A stretch of 20,332 nt of DNA, taken from assembly GCA_903921965.1 (NCBI GenBank), contig CAIXSE010000239.1, forward strand, positions 1 to 20,332, in the 5' to 3' direction. Source of the stretch: an uncultured Thermoleophilia bacterium. Lineage in GTDB: Bacteria; Actinomycetota; Thermoleophilia; UBA2241. The notes beneath the pieces were generated by a model that saw only the letters and a program-made list of their open reading frames with translations, did no database searches and had not been told where the DNA came from. The stretch's first letter is position 1; the number at the start of each line of letters is the position of its first letter. A program made the position numbers and the translations under genes. Of the stretch, positions 1 through 8,491 are shown piece by piece.

Positions 1-1014
1 CAGCAGGAGCACCGAGCGCCCGCCCTCGAGCGCCGCCTGGGCGGCCTGAAGGTACACCTCGGTCTTGCCGCTGCCGGTGACGCCGTGCAGCAGCACCTCC
101 TCGCCGGGGCGGGCCTCGCAGAGGATGCGGTGCACGGCGGCGCGCTGCTCCGGCAGCAGGTCGGGCACGTCGGAGAAGACGGCGCAGGCGGCCGCACGCG
201 CGGCCTGCGCCGCGGCGGGCGCGCCGGGAGCGCCGTCATCACTCCCCGCGCCGTCCGTCGTCACCCTCGAGAGTGACGATCCCGTTTCCCCGTCTGCCGC
301 GCGGGCCGCATCAACGCGCGTCCCCGCCTCCACCAGCGCCCCGCCCTCGAGCAGGCGCCGCAGTCCCGGCAGCGAGAGGCCCGTGGCGGCGCGCAGGGTG
401 AGCTCGTCGGCGACGCCCGTCTTCTCGACGAGCTCGAGCGCCGCCTTCTGCCTTGGGCCGAGGCGGCCGGGCGTGGCCTCGCCGCGGGCCAGCTCGCGGC
501 TCGCCGGCGCCGCCCCGGCCACGTGCACGCGGTACGCCACGCGCAGCCAGCCCTTGCGCCGGTACTTCGCGGCGAGCTTGGCCGCGGCCCCGCCCGACAC
601 CTTGAGGCCGTCGAGCTGCGCGAGCCCCTCCTCCCCGGCCTCGAGCGCCGCCCTGCCGGCGGCGGTGAGCTCCCACCGGCGCAGCACCTTGAGGGCGCCG
701 GTCGGCGGGCACACCAGGGCGAGCGCCGCCGCGAACGAGGTGAGGTAGTACGACTCGACCTGCCGAGCCAGGTCGAGGAGGTCGGACGGTATGGCCGGCA
801 CGTCGAGGAGGTCGTGCAGGGGGACGACACGCCCGGCGTGCGTCGTCTGCGCGCGCAGTTCGAGTACGACGCCGATGACGGTCTGCGGGCCGAGCGGGAC
901 GGCGACCAGGGCGCCGGGCGCGACGCGCGCCTCGAGCTCCGGCGGCACGGCGTAGTCGAACGCCTCCGCGAAGGCGCGGGTGCGCACCAACGGGAAGACG
1001 GCGGCGTAGCTCAC
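1..1014 (-). CDS. priA: Primosomal protein N' (PriA helicase), N-terminal part, runs off left edge
   Basis: This is the first 338 residues of PriA, the 3'-to-5' DNA helicase that recognises stalled forks and reloads the replicative helicase. The N-terminus (YAAVFPLVRTRAFAEAFDYAVP) is typical of the PriA 3'-end-binding domain. A winged-helix stretch follows at about residues 110-210, then a short variable linker, the LLPEQRAAV segment and the Walker A motif GVTGSGKT close to the window edge. The intact Walker A suggests an active ATPase, unlike the PriA of many mycobacteria-like Actinobacteria. I chose the GTG at 1014 because it opens directly on the conserved N-terminal strand; its ribosome binding site is weak. 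A GTG at 1074 is also in frame but would add an unconserved leader. The frame is open back to the metK stop. The helicase C-terminal half and zinc-binding cysteines lie outside the window. Confidence 0.93.
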   Translation of the reverse strand, partial: MSYAAVFPLVRTRAFAEAFDYAVPPELEARVAPGALVAVPLGPQTVIGVVLELRAQTTHAGRVVPLHDLLDVPAIPSDLLDLARQVESYYLTSFAAALALVCPPTGALKVLRRWELTAAGRAALEAGEEGLAQLDGLKVSGGAAAKLAAKYRRKGWLRVAYRVHVAGAAPASRELARGEATPGRLGPRQKAALELVEKTGVADELTLRAATGLSLPGLRRLLEGGALVEAGTRVDAARAADGETGSSLSRVTTDGAGSDDGAPGAPAAAQAARAAACAVFSDVPDLLPEQRAAVHRILCEARPGEEVLLHGVTGSGKTEVYLQAAQAALEGGRSVLLL

Positions 1015-1032
1015 GCTACGCCGCCGTCTTCC
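993..1032 (-). promoter_or_regulatory. Perfect 18-bp inverted repeat with the priA start codon in its loop
   Basis: Positions 993-1010 and 1015-1032 are exact reverse complements separated by four bases (TCAC on the plus strand, GTGA in the transcript). The loop carries the GTG used as the priA start. The hairpin lies 67 nt downstream of the metK stop and has no U-tract. It could weaken or terminate metK read-through, hide the priA start in read-through mRNA, or both. These roles are inferred; the repeat itself is seen directly. Confidence 0.6.
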
Positions 1033-1098
1033 AGACGTGCGGAGGGCCGGATGACGCGTGCCCCTGCGGCACACCCATCGCGAGCCGGCTGCGGTCGG

Positions 1099-2313
1099 TC
1101 AGGCGCCGAGCCCGGCGCCGGCACGCAGGGCCGCCGCCTTGTCGGTGCGCTCCCACGTGAAGTCGTGGTCGTTGCGGCCGAAGTGGCCGTACGCCGCCGT
1201 CTTCTGATAGATCGGCCGGCGCAGGTCGAGGTCGCGCAGGATGGCGGCCGGACGCAGGTCGAAGTGCTCCTTGATGAGCGCCTCGATGACGCTGAGCTCG
1301 ACGACCTCGGTGCCCTCGCAGTCGACCATCACCGAGACGGGGTGGGCGACGCCGATGGCGTAGGCGACCTGCACCTGGCAGCGGTCGGCGAGGCCGGCGG
1401 CCACGACGTTCTTGGCGACGTAGCGGGCCGCGTAGGCGCCGGAGCGGTCGACCTTGCTGGGGTCCTTGCCCGAGAAGGCGCCGCCGCCGTGCGGAGCGGC
1501 GCCGCCGTAGGTGTCGACGACGATCTTGCGGCCGGTGAGGCCGCAATCGCCCATGGGGCCGCCGATGACGAACTTGCCGGTGGCGTTGATGACGACGAGG
1601 TCGTCGATCTTGCTCGCGTCGTACAGGCTCTTCGGCAGGATGGGCTCCACGACGTGCTCGAGCAGGTCGGGGTAGATGATGCTCTGCAGGTCGGCGTGCT
1701 CGGCGTGCTGCGTGGCGAGCACGACCTTGACGATCTCGGCCGGCTTGCCGTCTTCGTAGCGCACCGTGACCTGGGACTTGCCGTCGGGGCGGAGGTACGG
1801 AAGGATCTCGGCCTTGCGCACGTCGGCGAGGCGCCGCGCGAGCTTGTGCGAGAGCGCGATCGGCAGCGGCATGAGCTCGGGGGTCTCGGTGCAGGCGAAG
1901 CCGAACATCATGCCCTGGTCGCCGGCGCCCTGCGTGTCGAGGATGTCGTCGTCGTTGACATCGGTGCGCTTCTCGTAGGCGTAGTCGACGCCCTGGCTGA
2001 TGTCGGGCGACTGCGGGTCGATGGACGTGATGACGCCGGCGGTGTCGCAGTCGAAGCCGTAGAGCGCGTTGTCGTAGCCGATGCCGCGCACGGTCTCGCG
2101 GACGATCTTGGGGATCTCGACGTAGGTGTCGGTGGTGATCTCGCCGGCGACCACGACGAGGCCCGTGGTGACGAGCGTCTCGCAGGCCACGCGGCCGTAC
2201 GGGTCGTTCGTGAAGATGGCGTCGAGGACGGCGTCGGAGATCTGGTCGGCGATCTTGTCGGGATGACCCTCGGTGACCGACTCCGACGTGAACAGGTGCG
2301 TGCGCTTCTCCAC
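1099..2313 (-). CDS. metK: S-adenosylmethionine synthase (methionine adenosyltransferase)
   Basis: MetK joins methionine and ATP to form S-adenosylmethionine, the main methyl donor, in the cytoplasm. The 404-residue product has the usual family length. It shows the N-terminal [20 protein letters not shown] segment (GHPDK at 16-20), the ATP-binding [12 protein letters not shown] motif at 129-140, and the phosphate-binding [19 protein letters not shown] loop in the second half. The start is the GTG at 2313: it places the conserved LFTSESV at residues 7-13 and has an AGGAGG four bases upstream. The frame stays open further upstream to about 2487, but that extension is arginine- and proline-rich and unlike MetK. 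priA follows 84 bp downstream. A possible promoter and a leader of roughly 100 nt lie upstream; I could not recognise a SAM riboswitch in the leader. Confidence 0.97.
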   Translation of the reverse strand: MEKRTHLFTSESVTEGHPDKIADQISDAVLDAIFTNDPYGRVACETLVTTGLVVVAGEITTDTYVEIPKIVRETVRGIGYDNALYGFDCDTAGVITSIDPQSPDISQGVDYAYEKRTDVNDDDILDTQGAGDQGMMFGFACTETPELMPLPIALSHKLARRLADVRKAEILPYLRPDGKSQVTVRYEDGKPAEIVKVVLATQHAEHADLQSIIYPDLLEHVVEPILPKSLYDASKIDDLVVINATGKFVIGGPMGDCGLTGRKIVVDTYGGAAPHGGGAFSGKDPSKVDRSGAYAARYVAKNVVAAGLADRCQVQVAYAIGVAHPVSVMVDCEGTEVVELSVIEALIKEHFDLRPAAILRDLDLRRPIYQKTAAYGHFGRNDHDFTWERTDKAAALRAGAGLGA

Positions 2314-2422
2314 CGTGCCTCCTGGGAACTGCGCCCGGCGGGCGCGGGTTGCGTAGCGAGCGTCTGGCGGCCTGCGACGCGCCCGGAGAGCATGCCGAGG
2401 CGAGAGGCGCGGGCCGCCGGGC

Positions 2423-2452
2423 AGTCTATCAGACGCCCGGGACGGAGACCAA
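2423..2452 (-). promoter_or_regulatory. Candidate metK promoter
   Basis: Reading leftward, TTGGTC (2452-2447) and TAGACT (2428-2423) are separated by 18 bases and resemble a housekeeping sigma -35/-10 pair. Transcription would start near 2416, giving a leader of about 100 nt before the metK GTG. The leader ends in a small GCGCCC/GGGCGC hairpin (2331-2345) just before the ribosome binding site. The assignment rests on motif resemblance only. Confidence 0.4.
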
Positions 2453-2464
2453 CGGCGGGCACGT

Positions 2465-2481
2465 CGGCGGCCGGCCCGCCG
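2465..2481 (-). terminator. GC-rich hairpin downstream of the M6 peptidase gene
   Basis: CGGCGG (2465-2470) and CCGCCG (2476-2481) can pair around a 5-nt loop, about 65 nt after the peptidase stop and just upstream of the metK promoter candidate. There is no T-tract, and such short GC hairpins are common by chance at this base composition, so the terminator role is tentative. Confidence 0.2.
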
Positions 2482-2545
2482 CCGCACGGCGCGGGGTCCG
2501 GCGCGCTGCCGGCATCTCGCCGCGGGACCGTCCGCCGGCCTCAGC

Positions 2546-4780
2546 TCAGGGCTTGACGGGCCGGCGGTAGTCCACGGTCACGTAGCCGCCGGCGAAGGCG
2601 CCGGTGCCGGGCTTCGCGACGAGCTTCACGCCGCGGCGCGGCACCACCGTGCTGTTCATCGAGTCGGTGAGCACCGTGGGCACGAAGCTCGCCGGCCAGA
2701 CGCTGGTGTCCCAGCGGAGCGACGCCCGCCAGGACTGGTCGGTCCAGGATGCCGCGTCGGTGAACGTCGTCACCCGGGCGCCGGCGGGGACGGTCGCCGT
2801 GCCGGTGACCTCCTCCAGCGTCTGCGACACCTGCTGGGCCGTCTGCAGGCCGGCGTTGAAGGTCGCGTCTGCCAGATTGACGTTCACCGGGGCCGGAAGC
2901 CCCTCGCTCACGCCGAACTCCTGCTGCGCGACGACCTCGGTGCCGGCCACGGGGATGCGGCCGGGTCGCGCGTCGACCACCTGCAGCGCGCCCTGCCACG
3001 GGTGCACACCGACCCACTCGTCGGCGAACTGGTCGGTGAAGTACCACACAAGCAGGCCCGGCAGGGCCCGGTACGGCTCCGAGTGCGTGGGCGAGACGCG
3101 GTTCGGCCAGCTCGCCATGCCGGCGTCCGACCCCACGGGAGCACGCCACTCCAGGTAGTAGGCGTTCTTCGCCGTCCGCGGCACCTCGCCTGTGGTCTGG
3201 ATCCACCCGTCGGCCTGCCAGCCGCCCTGCGGCGACGAGCCGTCGTCGGCGAACACCGTCTGGCCGCCGGCGCGGACGGCGAGGTCGCTCCAGCTCCACC
3301 CGTCGCCGCCGACGGCGAGGTCGGTGACGTAGCTCAGGCGCAGCTGTACCGGCCCCGTGAAGGCGGAGAGGTCGAACGTGGCGAGCACCTCGCCGTCCTG
3401 CTCGCCGGCCGCCCAGATGCTCGGCCCGGTGATGCCGTGGCCGCGGTTCGCGAGGTGCGGATCCGTATCTGTCGTGATCGACCCCGCGACCGTCTGCCAC
3501 TCGCCTCCTGCGCGTCGCACCTCGACGTAGCCGTAGTCCCAGTCCGGCTCGATGTCGTACCACGTCCAGAAGGTGAGCACGGAGCCCGCCGGCAGGGTCA
3601 CGTCGCGCGTGAGTGTGGCCGTCCGCTCGTCGCCCTTGCCGCTCCACCAGGCCTTCGCGGCGCCGTGCGGCACGGGGACGGTGAGCGTCCACGTGTAGTC
3701 CGGGAGGTCGACGCGCACGGCGCGCGTGCCCCCGGCCGCTCCGGCAGGCGACAGCTTGATGCGCCTCTTGCGCTGTCCGGGCTTGACGACCACCGGTCTG
3801 ACCCAGCCGAGCCGTTCCCGCTCCCACGGGCTCAGGCTGGCCGGAGCCGTGCCCGGCGTCTGGCCCGGGGCACCCACCCAGGAACCCGAGCTCATCAGCG
3901 TCCAGAAGCCTGTGCTCGCCTCGCCGGTGTAGAGGGTGTCGTACAGGTCGGGCAGGCCCAGACTGTGGGCGAACTCGTGGCAGAACACGCCGATGGCGCC
4001 GTTCTCCCCCTGGATGGTGTAGCTGCCCACGACGACCCCGGGGTCCGCCGTCGCCGCCGGGGTCGCGAGCGTGCCCGAGTGCGCCCAGATGGTCCAGCCG
4101 CGCGCGACCTCTTCTCCGGCATGGACGACCTGGAGGTGGTCGACCACACCGTCGTGGTCCTGGTCGTAGCCGGCCCACGGCACAGTGTCGCCGAGCGCGC
4201 CCACAGCCTCGGCGACCAGCTCCGGCACCCGCGCGCCGTCGTAGGCGCCGTAGTACGCCTCGGCGTGCGGCACCTTCACCCACCCGTAGACGTCGCCGTC
4301 GATGCCGTAGGCGCCGGCGGACTGCTCTTCGTAGTACGCCGCCATAGAGCCCGAGCCGGGCGTCTCGTCGTACAACATGTCGCGGTAGTGGGCCGTCGAG
4401 AAGTCCGGGACCCAGTAAGTGACGTTGTCGTCGGCCGCGGGCCGTGGGATCTGGTTGTGCAGCGGGCCGGTGTAGCTGACTCCGTCCACGACATCGGTGC
4501 CGGCGAACTCGACGAGGATCGTGAGGACCTTGTCCCGTCGCAGGGCGACGGTGTGGCCGGCGCGGGCCGCAGCGGTGACGGGGACGCCGGGCATGATGCC
4601 CGCTGTGAGCCGCTTCACCGCGAGGGGATCGGGCACGTCACGGTCGGTCCCGGGGCCGTCGAGCGGCGCGACGGCGAGGGCGCCGGAGGCGGCCGTCAGC
4701 CACACGACGAGCGCGGCGAAGAAGGCGAGCGCGGCCGGCGACCCGCCGGGGCCGCGAGTGGACGCACGGCGATGAGACAT
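2546..4780 (-). CDS. Secreted M6-family metalloprotease (immune inhibitor A-like)
   Basis: This 744-residue protein is a predicted secreted zinc endopeptidase of MEROPS family M6. Residues 1-36 form a signal peptide: an arginine-containing start, a hydrophobic stretch (about 16-31) and an alanine-rich end (SGALA) before the mature chain. The catalytic motif [11 protein letters not shown] at 268-278 fits HExxHxxGxxD (zinc ligands H268, H272, D278), with a Met-turn near M296 ([10 protein letters not shown]). [16 protein letters not shown] at 147-162 is characteristic of immune inhibitor A-like peptidases. The C-terminal half (about 330-740) is beta-rich with [10 protein letters not shown] and YYLEWR segments as in InhA accessory domains. 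I see no LPXTG anchor, C-terminal membrane helix or dockerin, so it is probably released. An AGGAG eight bases upstream supports the ATG. It sits 40 bp after gpsA, on the same strand, but is functionally unrelated to its neighbours. The substrate is unknown. Confidence 0.9.
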   Translation of the reverse strand: MSHRRASTRGPGGSPAALAFFAALVVWLTAASGALAVAPLDGPGTDRDVPDPLAVKRLTAGIMPGVPVTAAARAGHTVALRRDKVLTILVEFAGTDVVDGVSYTGPLHNQIPRPAADDNVTYWVPDFSTAHYRDMLYDETPGSGSMAAYYEEQSAGAYGIDGDVYGWVKVPHAEAYYGAYDGARVPELVAEAVGALGDTVPWAGYDQDHDGVVDHLQVVHAGEEVARGWTIWAHSGTLATPAATADPGVVVGSYTIQGENGAIGVFCHEFAHSLGLPDLYDTLYTGEASTGFWTLMSSGSWVGAPGQTPGTAPASLSPWERERLGWVRPVVVKPGQRKRRIKLSPAGAAGGTRAVRVDLPDYTWTLTVPVPHGAAKAWWSGKGDERTATLTRDVTLPAGSVLTFWTWYDIEPDWDYGYVEVRRAGGEWQTVAGSITTDTDPHLANRGHGITGPSIWAAGEQDGEVLATFDLSAFTGPVQLRLSYVTDLAVGGDGWSWSDLAVRAGGQTVFADDGSSPQGGWQADGWIQTTGEVPRTAKNAYYLEWRAPVGSDAGMASWPNRVSPTHSEPYRALPGLLVWYFTDQFADEWVGVHPWQGALQVVDARPGRIPVAGTEVVAQQEFGVSEGLPAPVNVNLADATFNAGLQTAQQVSQTLEEVTGTATVPAGARVTTFTDAASWTDQSWRASLRWDTSVWPASFVPTVLTDSMNSTVVPRRGVKLVAKPGTGAFAGGYVTVDYRRPVKP

Positions 4781-4820
4781 GGGGTCCTCTCCTCGTCCGA
4801 GCCGGCCCGCCCGGGTCTGC

Positions 4821-5810
4821 TCAGCTCCGCTCGTGCTTGGGCGTGCGCCCCATGAGCGCGGCCACGCACTCCTGCGGCGTGCGCATGCCCTCGAGCACCT
4901 GGTACACGTTCTCAGTGACCGGCATGTCGATACCGAGGCGGCCGGCCAGGTCGTGGAGGGCGTACGCCGTGGGGATGCCCTCCACGACCTGACCCACCTC
5001 GGCCTCCACCTCGGCCGGCGAGCGGCCCTTGGCCAGCAGCTCGCCCGCCAGCCGGTTGCGGCTGTGGCGCGACGTGCACGTGGCGATGAGGTCGCCGATG
5101 CCTGCGAGCCCGGTGAACGTGCCGATGTGCGCGCCCTGGATCGCGCCCAGGCGCGTCATCTCGGCCACGCTGCGCGTGATCAGGCTGGCGCGCGAGTTGT
5201 CGCCGAAGCCGAGGCCGTCCGACATCCCGACCGCCACGGCGATCGGGTTCTTGACGGCCCCGCAGAACTCGACGCCGACGACGTCGTCGTTGGTGTACAC
5301 GCGGAAGGTGTCGCTGGTGACGGCCGCCTGCAGCGCCAGGGCCATGGCCTCGTCGGCGGCCGCGATGACCGTCGCCGACGGCATGTCGCGGCCCACCTCC
5401 TCGGCGTGGTTGGGCCCCGAGAGGGCGGCCGCCGGCGAGCCCGTCTCCTCCTCGATCACCTGCGTCGGGCGCTTGAGCGTGCCGAGTTCGTAGCCCTTGG
5501 CCAGCGAGAGCTGCAGCGAGCCGGGCGCGCGCCGGCCGGAGGCCCAGCGCGCCACCTCGCGGACCACCTGCGTCGGCACGGCGTAGACGACGAGGCCCGA
5601 GCCCGAGACGTCGGCCTCGTCCATCGCCACGAAGCGCAGCTCCGGCGGCAGCACCACGCCCGGCAGGAAGTGCGGGTTCTCGTGCGTCGCGTTGAGGTAG
5701 GCGGCCTCCTCGGGGGTGAGCGTCAGCACCTGGACGGTGTGCCCCTTGCGCACCAGGAGCCGCGAGAACGCGCTGCCCCAGCTGCCCGAGCCGATCACGG
5801 TGACGTCCAC
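4821..5810 (-). CDS. gpsA: Glycerol-3-phosphate dehydrogenase [NAD(P)+]
   Basis: GpsA reduces dihydroxyacetone phosphate to sn-glycerol 3-phosphate, the backbone for phospholipids. The 329-residue product begins with the Rossmann motif VIGSGSWGSAF (5-15) and carries SLAKGYE (102-108, active-site K105), the GPNHAEEVGRDMPS segment (132-145), the catalytic-lysine stretch AVKNPIAVAVG (K187) and LAGIGDLIATCTSRHSRN (235-252, D240). Length and motif order match the family. The start is the GTG at 5810, two bases after the plsY stop, with GGGAGGG seven bases upstream. An upstream extension to 5945 overlaps plsY and is not GpsA-like. Its product is the acceptor for PlsY immediately upstream, so the pair is a functional unit. 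Confidence 0.96.
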   Translation of the reverse strand: MDVTVIGSGSWGSAFSRLLVRKGHTVQVLTLTPEEAAYLNATHENPHFLPGVVLPPELRFVAMDEADVSGSGLVVYAVPTQVVREVARWASGRRAPGSLQLSLAKGYELGTLKRPTQVIEEETGSPAAALSGPNHAEEVGRDMPSATVIAAADEAMALALQAAVTSDTFRVYTNDDVVGVEFCGAVKNPIAVAVGMSDGLGFGDNSRASLITRSVAEMTRLGAIQGAHIGTFTGLAGIGDLIATCTSRHSRNRLAGELLAKGRSPAEVEAEVGQVVEGIPTAYALHDLAGRLGIDMPVTENVYQVLEGMRTPQECVAALMGRTPKHERS

Positions 5811-5812
5811 GG

Positions 5813-6481
5813 TCAGGCCCTCCCTCCGTCGCCCACTCCCCCGTTCCCCGCGACAGGTCCGCCGTCGCGTCGCGTCCACGGCATGCGCGCCCGGTGCTCG
5901 GTCCCCTCGACCAGGCGTTTCAGGTTCCCCCGGTGCGCCCACCACAGCAGCACGGCCACGAGCACCGCCGCGATCTCGTAGGGCAGCGGCTCGCCGAACC
6001 AGACGGCCAGGAACGGCACCGCCGAGGCCGCAGACAGCGACGCGATGCTCACGTACCGCACCGTCACCAGCAGCACCAGGAAGATGAGGATGATGATCGC
6101 GAAGATCAGCGGCACCAGCGCCAGCACCACGGCAGCACCGGTGGCGATGCCCTTGCCGCCTTTGCCCTTCAGGAAGATCGAGTAGACGTGCCCCACCACG
6201 GGCGCGGCGGCGATGAAGATCGTCGGCCAGGGGCCGAACAGCCAGGCCGCGATGATCGTCGGGATGTATCCCTTGAGCATGTCGCAGACGAGCACGACGG
6301 TGCCGGCCTTCTTGCCGAGCACGCGCATCACATTGGTGGTGCCCACATTGCCCGAGCCGTGCTCGCGCACGTCGACGTGGTAGAAGAGCTTGCCGATCAC
6401 CAGCCCGAACGGGATGGACCCGCAGAGGTAGGCGAGCACGAACAGGACGATCCAGGCGAGGACCTCGAGGACGGCGATCAC
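5813..6481 (-). CDS. plsY: Glycerol-3-phosphate acyltransferase (acyl-phosphate dependent), membrane protein
   Basis: PlsY transfers an acyl group from acyl phosphate to glycerol 3-phosphate, the first acylation in phosphatidic acid synthesis. The 222-residue protein is strongly hydrophobic with several membrane spans and shows the three family motifs: GSIPFGLVIGK...REHGSGNVGTTNVMR (21-53), GHVYSIFLKGKGGKGIAT (97-114) and HRGNLKRLVEGTEHR (183-197). The GTG start at 6481 overlaps the der stop in a GTGA arrangement, indicating translational coupling. A glycine-rich hydrophilic tail (about 200-222) extends past the last motif. The acyl phosphate would come from PlsX, which is not in the window. 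Confidence 0.96.
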   Translation of the reverse strand: MIAVLEVLAWIVLFVLAYLCGSIPFGLVIGKLFYHVDVREHGSGNVGTTNVMRVLGKKAGTVVLVCDMLKGYIPTIIAAWLFGPWPTIFIAAAPVVGHVYSIFLKGKGGKGIATGAAVVLALVPLIFAIIILIFLVLLVTVRYVSIASLSAASAVPFLAVWFGEPLPYEIAAVLVAVLLWWAHRGNLKRLVEGTEHRARMPWTRRDGGPVAGNGGVGDGGRA

Positions 6482-7836
6482 TTCTTGCCCTTGAAATCGA
6501 TGATGACGGGGACGCCCTCGAGGCCGAAGCGCTGGCGCAGCCGGTTCTCCACGAAGTAGCCGTAGTCGCGGGTGACGAGCGTGCGCGAGTTGACCTCGAT
6601 GGCGAAGCGCGGCGGCGCCGTGCCGAACTGGGCGATGTAGTACATCTTGAGGCGCTTGCCGTGCTTCTGCGGGAGCGCCCGCTCGACGGCGACGGCGCGC
6701 AGGAAACGGTTGAGCTCGCCGGTGGACTGGTGCGCGACGTAGCGCTCCTCGAGCGAGGCGACGAGCTCCAGCAGGTCGCGCACGCCGCGTCCGCTGACGG
6801 CCGAGACCGGCACCACGACCGGCCGCTGGCGCAGCTTGCGGCGGGCGATGCCCTCGATCTCGTCCAGGTCGGGCTCGGCCACGTCCATCTTGTTGACGGC
6901 GATCACCGTGGCGCAGTGGTTCTTCGCGGCCTCGGTGCAGATGGAGAGGTCGAGCTCGCCGAAGCGCACGGTGCCGTCGACGACGACGACGGCGATGTGG
7001 GCGCGGTCGAGGCTCTGGACGCTGCGCAGGTACGAGTAGTACTCGACGCCCGAGACCTTGGCCGCCTTGCGCATGCCGGCGGTGTCGATGAAGCGGAAGG
7101 TGCCGCCGTCGGTGACGACGCAGGTGTCGATGGCGTCGCGCGTGGTGCCGGCGATCTCGCTGACGATGGTGCGCGGCTCGCCGACGATGGCGTTGAAGAG
7201 CGAGGACTTGCCGGCGTTGGGCCGGCCGACGAGGGCGACGGGGATCTCGGCGGGAAGCGCCTCGTCCGCACCCTCGCCCGGGCGCTCGGCGCCGGTGGTC
7301 TCGACGAGGCGGTCGAGCAACTCGCCGGTGCCCAGCCCGTGCGTCGCCGAGACGATGAGCGGCTCGCCGAGGCCGAGCTGGTAGACCTCCGCGACGGCGC
7401 TGACGGCGCGCGGGTCGTCGAGCTTGTTGGCGACGAGCACGACCGGCACGCGCGCGCGGCGCAGCACGGCCGCGATCTCGTGGTCGTCGGCCAGCGGCCC
7501 GACGCGGCCGTCGACGACGAAGACGACGACGTCGGCCGCGGCGATGGCGTACTCGACCTGTTCGCGGATGTGCCCCGCGAACGGGGCGTCCTCGCTGGTG
7601 TCGTAGCCGCCTGTGTCCACCATCGTGAACAGGCGCCCCTCCCACTCGACCTCGAACTCCTTGCGGTCGCGCGTGACGCCCGGCGTCTCGTGCACGACCG
7701 CCTGGCGCGAGCCGCTGAGGCGGTTCACGAGCGTGGACTTGCCGGCGTTCGGCGAGCCGACGACGACGATGACGGGGAGGCCGGGGCGCGAGGCCGGCGG
7801 TTCGGGCGCGGGTGAGGTGATGTCGTCAGAAGTCAT
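6478..7836 (-). CDS. der: Ribosome assembly GTPase Der (EngA), double GTPase
   Basis: Der is an essential tandem GTPase that assists maturation of the 50S ribosomal subunit. The 452-residue product has two complete G domains. The first has GSPNAGKS (27-34), DTGG (74-77) and NKLD (137-140); the second has GRPNAGKS (204-211), DTAGMRK (251-257) and NKMD (315-318). A KH-like C-terminal domain (about 370-452) ends in IDFKGKK. The first 20 residues are a poorly conserved proline-rich leader. The ATG at 7836 lacks a Shine-Dalgarno, but a TAAACT -10-like box ends six bases upstream, which fits a leaderless transcript. der is the first housekeeping gene after the accessory island and so probably needs its own promoter. 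The stop overlaps the plsY start. Confidence 0.97.
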   Translation of the reverse strand: MTSDDITSPAPEPPASRPGLPVIVVVGSPNAGKSTLVNRLSGSRQAVVHETPGVTRDRKEFEVEWEGRLFTMVDTGGYDTSEDAPFAGHIREQVEYAIAAADVVVFVVDGRVGPLADDHEIAAVLRRARVPVVLVANKLDDPRAVSAVAEVYQLGLGEPLIVSATHGLGTGELLDRLVETTGAERPGEGADEALPAEIPVALVGRPNAGKSSLFNAIVGEPRTIVSEIAGTTRDAIDTCVVTDGGTFRFIDTAGMRKAAKVSGVEYYSYLRSVQSLDRAHIAVVVVDGTVRFGELDLSICTEAAKNHCATVIAVNKMDVAEPDLDEIEGIARRKLRQRPVVVPVSAVSGRGVRDLLELVASLEERYVAHQSTGELNRFLRAVAVERALPQKHGKRLKMYYIAQFGTAPPRFAIEVNSRTLVTRDYGYFVENRLRQRFGLEGVPVIIDFKGKK

Positions 7837-7842
7837 TGAGGC

Positions 7843-7848
7843 AGTTTA
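7843..7848 (-). promoter_or_regulatory. -10 box of a probable leaderless der promoter
   Basis: TAAACT (7848-7843 on the minus strand) fits TANNNT and ends six bases before the der ATG, which would put the transcription start at or next to the A of the ATG. No Shine-Dalgarno and no convincing -35 box are visible. Leaderless transcripts are common in Actinobacteria. Confidence 0.5.
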
Positions 7849-7930
7849 GCAGCTGGGTTACGTGGCGGTGCGTGCGACGTCAGTGACGCGCGGCCCTTGC
7901 CTCAGGCGACGTGTGAGGCCGCTGTCCGCT

Positions 7931-7946
7931 GTGCCGACCGCGGCAC
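7931..7946 (-). terminator. Hairpin downstream of the toxin-antitoxin operon
   Basis: GTGCCG (7931-7936) and CGGCAC (7941-7946) form a perfect 6-bp stem with a 4-nt loop, about 29 nt past the toxin stop and upstream of the der promoter. It has no T-tract. It could separate toxin-antitoxin transcription from der, but evidence is limited to the inverted repeat. Confidence 0.25.
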
Positions 7947-7974
7947 GGCAGAGCGCCTCGCGCCGCCGCTGGCT

Positions 7975-8238
7975 CTACTCGTAGTGGGTCCACATGCGCA
8001 GCACTTTCACGACGCGTTCTTCGTCCAGGACCTGATAGACGAGACGGTGCTGGATGTTGATGCGCCGAGAACAGGCACCTGCGAGGTCGCCGACGATCCT
8101 CTCAAAGGGCGGGGGCGTCCGAAATGGATCGTCAGCCCGCACGTCGAGCAGCTCCTGGGCCTTCGGCTTCAGGCCAGACGCCGCCAGTCTCTTGGCGTCC
8201 CGCTGGGCCTGCTTCGTGTAGAGCAGGCGCCAGCTCAC
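7975..8238 (-). CDS. Txe/YoeB-family toxin (ribosome-dependent mRNA interferase)
   Basis: This 87-residue protein resembles YoeB/Txe toxins of the RelE superfamily, which cleave mRNA in the ribosomal A site. Seen directly: the YTKQAQRDAKRL opening helix, the DPFRTPPPFERIVGDLAG segment, the SRRINIQHRLVYQVLDE core that aligns well with YoeB's SRRITEEHRLVYAV, and a C-terminal WTHYE carrying the His-Tyr pair needed for catalysis in the family. The GTG start overlaps the antitoxin stop (GTGA), so antitoxin is made first and the pair is coupled. Size is close to E. coli YoeB (84 residues). All key positions look intact, so the toxin is probably functional. The target and physiological role are not visible from sequence. 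Confidence 0.9.
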   Translation of the reverse strand: MSWRLLYTKQAQRDAKRLAASGLKPKAQELLDVRADDPFRTPPPFERIVGDLAGACSRRINIQHRLVYQVLDEERVVKVLRMWTHYE

Positions 8239-8477
8239 CAGTCGAGGGTGTCGGAGAGATGCGCGACCGGAGTCTCGATGCCCTCCCGGATCGACTCGCG
8301 CATGCCGGGGATCGAGAGCAGGTGCAGCGTCTCCTGGATGGCACGCCAGTCGTCCTCGCTGACGAGCACAGCGTTGCCGCGCTTGCCCGTGATCTCGACC
8401 GGCTCATGCGATGCCGAGACCTCGTCGAGCAGCCTATAGAGGATCTTGCGGGCCTCGGTAGCTGTGACAGTGGTCAT
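8235..8477 (-). CDS. Phd/YefM-family antitoxin
   Basis: The 80-residue product is a Phd/YefM-type antitoxin. The N-terminal DNA-binding part begins TTVTATEARKILYRLLDEV and continues with EPVEITGKRGNAVLVSEDDWRAIQETLHLL, both characteristic of the family. The acidic C-terminal part (about 55-80, ending HLSDTLDW) would bind and neutralise the toxin encoded directly downstream. GGAGGG eight bases upstream supports the ATG. Proteins of this family usually repress their own operon, with the toxin as co-repressor; the 16-bp palindrome just upstream is a fitting operator. Confidence 0.92.
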   Translation of the reverse strand: MTTVTATEARKILYRLLDEVSASHEPVEITGKRGNAVLVSEDDWRAIQETLHLLSIPGMRESIREGIETPVAHLSDTLDW

Positions 8478-8491
8478 GCGTCAGTCCCTCC

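Noticed and set aside
2314..2422. Possible SAM riboswitch in the metK leader
   Set aside because: The leader is about 100 nt and contains a small GC hairpin, but I could not identify the conserved core of any SAM riboswitch class. A covariance-model search would be decisive.
523..2556. Long plus-strand open frame antisense to priA and metK (about 677 codons)
   Set aside because: It is a mirror of the high-GC third-position bias on the opposite strand. The product is an Arg/Asp/Val-rich low-complexity string, and metK and priA on the minus strand have clear family motifs.
3002..4855. Long plus-strand frame antisense to the M6 protease
   Set aside because: Composition is typical of antisense frames in GC-rich DNA and no domain motif is visible. 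The minus-strand gene has a signal peptide and an HExxH site.
6482..7645. Apparent N-terminal extension of plsY through der
   Set aside because: It reads as low-complexity Arg/Ala sequence out of frame with Der. PlsY motifs begin after the GTG at 6481.
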